NCBI GenBank assembly: GCA_910575475.1
Contig: CAJTGD010000006.1
Coordinates: 62,001-126,000 of the forward strand
Direction: 5' to 3'
Length of the DNA stretch: 64,000 nt
Source: Lachnospiraceae bacterium
GTDB lineage: Bacteria; Bacillota; Clostridia; Lachnospirales; Lachnospiraceae
The notes under the pieces were generated by a model, which was not told where the DNA came from, did no database searches, and saw only the letters and a list, made by a program, of their open reading frames with translations. The translations under genes and the position numbers were made by a program. Position 1 is the first letter of the stretch. The number at the start of each line of letters is the position of its first letter. Positions 60,326-64,000 of this stretch are shown here, one piece after another.

Positions 60326-60384
60326 TTGAAGTACTTCAATTATACTTCAAAGCAACTTCAAAGTCAACTTCAATACGACTTCAA
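60326..60384. repeat. Phased ACTTCAA heptamer array
   Basis: ACTTCAA occurs at 60333, 60344, 60355, 60367 and 60378: five copies at 11, 11, 12 and 11 bp, about one helical turn. The first is half of a perfect 14-bp palindrome TTGAAGTACTTCAA (60326-60339). The array covers the promoter of the Schlafen-like gene and ends 17 bases before the ATPase-HNH promoter. It looks like a cooperative operator. Confidence 0.85.
60339..60367 (-). promoter_or_regulatory. Promoter of the Schlafen-like gene
   Basis: On the minus strand TTGACT (60362-60367) and TATAAT (60339-60344), 17-base spacer. Both elements interleave with the ACTTCAA repeats, so an occupant of the array should exclude RNA polymerase. Confidence 0.8.
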
Positions 60385-60400
60385 AATACGATTGGAGAGG

Positions 60401-60429
60401 TTGAAATCCATTTGATTATCTTCTATAAT
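60401..60429 (+). promoter_or_regulatory. Promoter of the ATPase-HNH operon
   Basis: TTGAAA (60401-60406) and TATAAT (60424-60429), 17-base spacer. Transcription would start near 60436, which rules out the in-frame codon at 60412 and supports ATG 60478. Confidence 0.75.
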
Positions 60430-60477
60430 AGGGATATACTTAGCAACTTCGGATCAGGAAACGGATATGGAGGCAAT

Positions 60478-61704
60478 ATGGAGAACATTTTTATATCGGA
60501 TATCACAATAGAATGTGTCAGGCATTTGAAAAATATTACGATACCACTGTCAGACGGAGAGAGAAAGCATTTGATTCTTACAGGCAAAAACGGAAGCGGA
60601 AAGACGAGTGTACTGGAGGCGCTGTCTGATTATTTAAATCTTCGAATCACTTCCAAAGAAGTGGCAAATATATTACGTAGTCTAAGCAGTCTTCTACAAG
60701 ACCCAAAAGCAAGGAGGGATGAAAAAAACTGGGTCGAATATCATGAAGAAGAATTAGAAAAAACGGGTGCCACAAAAACAGGTGTGAAATTACGGTTCAA
60801 TTGCCAGGAGGAATTACTAAGAGATTACTTTAAAGAGGGAGAATTTGTTTTAGCATACTATAAAGCAGAGAGGGCATTTTATGCAGAGCAGCCAGGCCAT
60901 ATTGAAAAGGTAGAGCTGAAAGATATATATACGATGGAAGAGACGCCACGGCAGGAATTTATAAAATATTTGGCGGATCTCAAGGTGACGGAAGCATTGG
61001 CCAGAAGTAACAGAAAACAGGAAAAAGCAGAAGCAATTGCAGAATGGTTCGCGAAGTTTCAGGATTTGTTGCAGAAAATATTTGACGACTCATCTCTTGA
61101 ATTGATATTTGAAGAAGATACATTTTCATTTTCCATAAAGGAAAAAGACAGAGAAGTTTTTGACTTCAATACATTGGCGAGCGGTTTTGCGGCGGCTTTG
61201 GATATCATCTTAGACGTAATGATGCGAATGCAGAAAAGCAAGGGACGGATATTCGATTTCAACATGCCGGGAATTGTTCTGATTGACGAAATCGAGACTC
61301 ATCTTCATCTTGAACTGCAGAAGAAGATACTGGATTTACTGACAACAATATTTCCAAATATCCAGTTTATCATGTCTACGCATTCGCCTTTCATATTGAA
61401 CAGCCTGTCCAATGCAGTGATTTATGATCTGGAAAAAAGGATGCTCGTACAAGATGGGCTGGCGAATATTCCTTACAGCGGCATTGTTGAGGGATATTTT
61501 AAATCCAGCGAACTGTCATATTCGTTAAAAGAGAAATATGAGAGATATAAGATACTTACTCAGAAACATGACCTGTTAGATGATGATTTTGAGGAGATTG
61601 CGCAACTGGAAATGTATTTGAACGAGATCCCGGATTACCTGGCGCTTGGCATTACTACAGAATACCAACGGATAAAAATGGAATTTGAGAACAGGGAGGA
61701 TCTT
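60478..61704 (+). CDS. ptuA: AAA-family ATPase, PtuA-like (Septu-type defence)
   Basis: About 409 residues from ATG 60478 (ATGGAGGCA precedes). SMC/OLD-like ATPase: Walker A LTGKNGSGKTSVLEAL, signature-like FNTLASGFAAALDIIL, Walker B GIVLIDEIETHLHLEL, and the H-loop FIMSTHSPFILNSL. It is 3' coupled to an HNH nuclease (TGATG). ATPase-HNH pairs of this size are known as Septu (PtuAB) anti-phage systems, in which ATP hydrolysis state controls the nuclease. No reverse transcriptase is adjacent, so it is not a retron. Confidence 0.78.
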
Positions 61705-61706
61705 TG

Positions 61707-62366
61707 ATGGTTAAGGTAAAACGTACGTTTCCGGCCCCTGCGTCTTTGGAGATTGAATCAAAGAAAAGAACCGGGAGCTATGAGAAGCCGGATGTGATAA
61801 GACAACTGAGAGACGATTTTCATAATAAATGCTATATATGTGAAATGAAGAATCTGCAGGATCCGGAGGTGGAACATTTACTGCCGCATAAAAACGGAAA
61901 ATATTGGGACAGGAAGTTTGACTGGAATAATCTTTTCTGGTCATGCGGCCACTGCAACAGTGTTAAAAACCAAAAGAAGTATGATATGGGAATCATAGAC
62001 TGCTGTAAGCTGGATCCTGAAAAAGTGATTTTTTTCAGGATGACTGAGAATGCGGTTGCGGCAGATGCAAAAAACGAGAATGATGTATCGGCAGTAGTGA
62101 CGGCGGAGCTGGTCTGCGAAGTATTTAATAAAAAGAATACGGGGTTGAGAGATTGCAAAACGGAGATGAGATTTCAGGAGCTTACCAGGGAAATGAATCT
62201 GTTGTATGATAATCTTGAAGAAATAAAAAAGCACCCGGATTCTAAATTCGTATTGAGAAAATTGAAAGCATTGCTGAGGAGAGAATCGGCATTTGCGGCA
62301 TTTAAAAGGGAGTATATCCGGGAACATGCAGAGCGTTTCCCTCAGCTCAGGCAATATATTGAATGA
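61707..62366 (+). CDS. ptuB: HNH endonuclease, PtuB-like
   Basis: 219 residues from ATG 61707, which shares bases with the ATPase stop; GGGAGG lies 8 bases upstream. HNH zinc site: KCYICEMKNLQDPEVEHLLP HK and the second Cys pair in FWSCGHCNSVKN. The N-terminal VKRTFPAPASLE is a pattern I associate with retron/Septu HNH proteins (TIGR02646-like). It would cut DNA, or tRNA in related systems, on infection when released by the ATPase. Confidence 0.78.
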   Translation: MVKVKRTFPAPASLEIESKKRTGSYEKPDVIRQLRDDFHNKCYICEMKNLQDPEVEHLLPHKNGKYWDRKFDWNNLFWSCGHCNSVKNQKKYDMGIIDCCKLDPEKVIFFRMTENAVAADAKNENDVSAVVTAELVCEVFNKKNTGLRDCKTEMRFQELTREMNLLYDNLEEIKKHPDSKFVLRKLKALLRRESAFAAFKREYIREHAERFPQLRQYIE

Positions 62367-62395
62367 TACAATGAGTTACTGTTTGAAAAGTGGTA

Positions 62396-62437
62396 AGGAA
62401 CTGTGCAAAAATAACTTGCCTTTTTTGCGCAGTTCCT
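62396..62437. repeat. 42-bp palindromic repeat, copy 2
   Basis: AGGAACTGTGCAAAAA and its partner TTTTTGCGCAGTTCCT in opposite orientation to copy 1 at 23300-23340. It lies just after the HNH gene and may end its transcript. Confidence 0.7.
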
Positions 62438-62484
62438 AAGCTTCTTACAGCGTGAACTCTCCACCGGGCTGCTTTCAGTAAAAC

Positions 62485-63126
62485 TCAGCCCGCCAGATAC
62501 AACCGATACAATGCGCCCAACTCTCGGATCTCCCGCATCAGCCTTCCTTTCTTCTTCTGGAAATCCCGGCGGGGCATCAGCGCGATCCGCTGAACTACGG
62601 CAAAATTCAATCCGCAGATAAAGGAGACCGCGGCATCGGTATCTAAGTCCTTTTTCAAATCCCCCTCCTGCTTTGCCCGTATCAGCAGATCGGTGAAAAA
62701 TCTGGTAAGCCTGTCCGCATTAGGCAGGGTAAGCCGCGCCATGGCTTCCATGGTATCGGGCGTTTCCTGATTCTGTGAATGTATTTGAAATAAAAGAAGC
62801 AGCGACAGCTCCTCCTGATGCTCCATCGCATCCGCAAAAAAATCCTCTATAAACCGTAAAAAGTCATCCAGAGCATTTTCGCCGGATGAAAAATTTTGAT
62901 ATGTGGGCGTCCATTGCCCGAGGATCTCCTTTTGCAGCGCCAGCAGAATATCATCACTGTTTTTAAAATATTTGTAAAGCGTGACCGCGGAAATATCCAG
63001 CGTACGGGCCAGCTTTTGGATATTGAAGGAATCCATTCCCGCGGCAAGGATCATGGCACGGGCGGCATCTAAAATTTCTTCACGCCGTTTTCGGCGGATC
63101 TGTTCAAAATAAGCGGATTGATCCAT
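62485..63126 (-). CDS. TetR/AcrR family regulator (2)
   Basis: 213 residues. HTH: KRREEILDAARAMILAAGMD, IQKLARTLDISAVTLYKYFK. The C-terminal half is helical with no known ligand pattern. It converges on the ATPase-HNH operon and is read together with the esterase gene upstream. It probably controls that esterase or an efflux function outside the window. Confidence 0.88.
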   Translation of the reverse strand: MDQSAYFEQIRRKRREEILDAARAMILAAGMDSFNIQKLARTLDISAVTLYKYFKNSDDILLALQKEILGQWTPTYQNFSSGENALDDFLRFIEDFFADAMEHQEELSLLLLFQIHSQNQETPDTMEAMARLTLPNADRLTRFFTDLLIRAKQEGDLKKDLDTDAAVSFICGLNFAVVQRIALMPRRDFQKKKGRLMREIRELGALYRLYLAG

Positions 63127-63160
63127 TGTAATTCTGTCCTTTTCATTTTTCTGAGGTTTC

Positions 63161-64000
63161 TTAACATATCAATTCAAAGGGAATAGCCGGTATATCTGCC
63201 TGATTGTACAGATTGACCAGATACCACCGGGTCTGCGCAAATTCTACGGAGACTTTCCCGATCCCTTCCGGAAGCAGGATCACCAGCTTCTCGCCTTCCA
63301 CATCAGCGGTAACTGGAATTTCCTCTCTGCGGTCTGCGCTGTCTTCCGCATCAGTACCAGCCAAGATCGCTTCGCTGCAATCCGCGTCACCTTCCGCATC
63401 AGACGCAGCCAAACACTCATCTCCGCAGCCGGCCCCATGTCCGGCTTCTTCACAAGCGGGCTTCTCCGCACCGGAAATTTCCACCGGATAGACATGCAGT
63501 GCCTCCACCGCATCACCCTTGACCTTCAGCCCGCCCTCCGCGTTCTGAAACACGATCTCAATGCGGCTGCCGTCCCGCCGGATGCTTTCTGCCATGGGCG
63601 CGTCGCATAGTAGTGATTCTCCGTATACATGCCCTCTCGCCAGAAGCGCAAGGCGTTCCCCTACGACCTTTTTGTCCTTTGGATGAATGTCCATCCGCTC
63701 TCCCGCATCGGAAATGGAGCATAAATATGCTTTGCTTACGGTTCTCGCAGCCATTTCCTGACAGTTTCGGATCGTCATGTAATCCCGATTTCCCGGACCG
63801 TCCAACAGCCAGTTTTCCCATCCCGGAAGCTGCACGAACAGGAAGGGAAGCCCGGCATCCTTCCAGAGCGCGCGCCAGTCTCCGATCAAAGCAGCCAGCA
63901 TGTCCCGGTACAGGCACTGCTTCCCGGGCTCATCGTCGCTTTCGCCCTGATACCAGAGAAATCCGCGGATCCCATAGGGGGCGATCGTTTTCAGCATATG
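63161..64000 (-). CDS. Sialate O-acetylesterase-like protein (5' end beyond window)
   Basis: SGNH/GDSL-family esterase; 280 residues are visible and the start lies outside. GIRGFLWYQGESDDEPGKQC carries the conserved WYQGESN-type block, SDAGERMDIHPKDKKVVGER supplies the catalytic Asp-x-x-His, and LVNLYNQADIPAIPFEL is the family's ending. An Ala/Asp/Glu-rich insert of about 45 residues, with an 18-residue repeat, interrupts the C-terminal domain. It removes O-acetyl groups from sialic acids or plant sugars. Confidence 0.85.
   Translation of the reverse strand, partial: HMLKTIAPYGIRGFLWYQGESDDEPGKQCLYRDMLAALIGDWRALWKDAGLPFLFVQLPGWENWLLDGPGNRDYMTIRNCQEMAARTVSKAYLCSISDAGERMDIHPKDKKVVGERLALLARGHVYGESLLCDAPMAESIRRDGSRIEIVFQNAEGGLKVKGDAVEALHVYPVEISGAEKPACEEAGHGAGCGDECLAASDAEGDADCSEAILAGTDAEDSADRREEIPVTADVEGEKLVILLPEGIGKVSVEFAQTRWYLVNLYNQADIPAIPFELIC

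Noticed and set aside
60478-62366. Retron (ATPase-HNH pairs occur in some retrons)
   Set aside because: No reverse transcriptase gene or msr/msd-like structured RNA was seen in the flanks; a stand-alone Septu-like pair is simpler.

Overview
The window looks like a chromosomal segment of a gut Lachnospiraceae-type Clostridium (Firmicutes). The evidence is strong AGGAGG ribosome-binding sites, sigma-A promoters with 17-bp spacers, a CIRCE site, a clostridial [FeFe]-hydrogenase, mannose-family PTS and Gfo/Idh/MocA genes, an Hrb-type flavin reductase-rubredoxin, and old-yellow-enzyme reductases with Fe-S motifs. No rRNA, tRNA or CRISPR array was seen. The species cannot be fixed from the sequence alone.

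Layout. 1-11.6 kb (+): end of a sugar-binding protein, two ABC permeases and eight catabolic enzymes or accessory proteins (two Gfo/Idh/MocA dehydrogenases, an IlvD/Edd dehydratase, a zinc alcohol dehydrogenase, an OYE-type reductase, an SDR, an FAD reductase, a VOC protein). This is an uptake and redox/dehydration pathway for an unidentified sugar-like compound. 11.7-14.1 kb (-): a YesL protein and two overlapping nucleotidyltransferases. 14.3-19 kb (-): a TRAP transporter with YhcH/YiaL and YiaK homologues, the gene set of the E. coli 2,3-diketo-L-gulonate system. 19.4-23 kb (-): an [FeFe]-hydrogenase with a NuoF/GltD fusion partner. 23.2-28.4 kb: a decayed SDR gene, a LacI regulator, and a PucR regulator divergent from a BaiCD-like OYE reductase.

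28.4-42.6 kb is a patchwork of small genes: GNAT enzymes, a PadR operon, HicAB, a broken radical SAM gene, an internally deleted ATPase, an IS1634-type transposase remnant between transporter fragments, a TetR regulator, a diguanylate cyclase with a PilZ partner, and a LytTR/DUF3021 pair. 43-53 kb (+) is a coherent operon group resembling Amadori-product (fructoselysine) catabolism: FrlC-like epimerase, mannose-family PTS IIA-IIB-IIC-IID, a DeoC-like aldolase, a FrlB-like deglycase, a HAD phosphatase, a MATE exporter, two GntR/UTRA regulators and a FrlD-like kinase. Three matching 21-bp dyads lie in front of its two promoters.

53-56 kb carries a second HicAB, a near-identical second copy of the DUF3021/LytTR locus (its LytTR gene truncated), and fragments of an ATPase, an amino-acid permease and a frameshifted LuxR regulator. 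56-64 kb holds a CIRCE-controlled hsp20, an Hrb protein, a sigma-54 gene lacking its C-terminal RpoN box, a Schlafen/AlbA_2-type gene divergent from a two-gene ATPase-HNH module resembling Septu defence, a TetR regulator and the end of a sialate O-acetylesterase. The most distinctive signal is an array of five ACTTCAA heptamers at 11-12 bp spacing, sitting inside the sigma-A promoter of the Schlafen-like gene and shared with the ATPase-HNH module.
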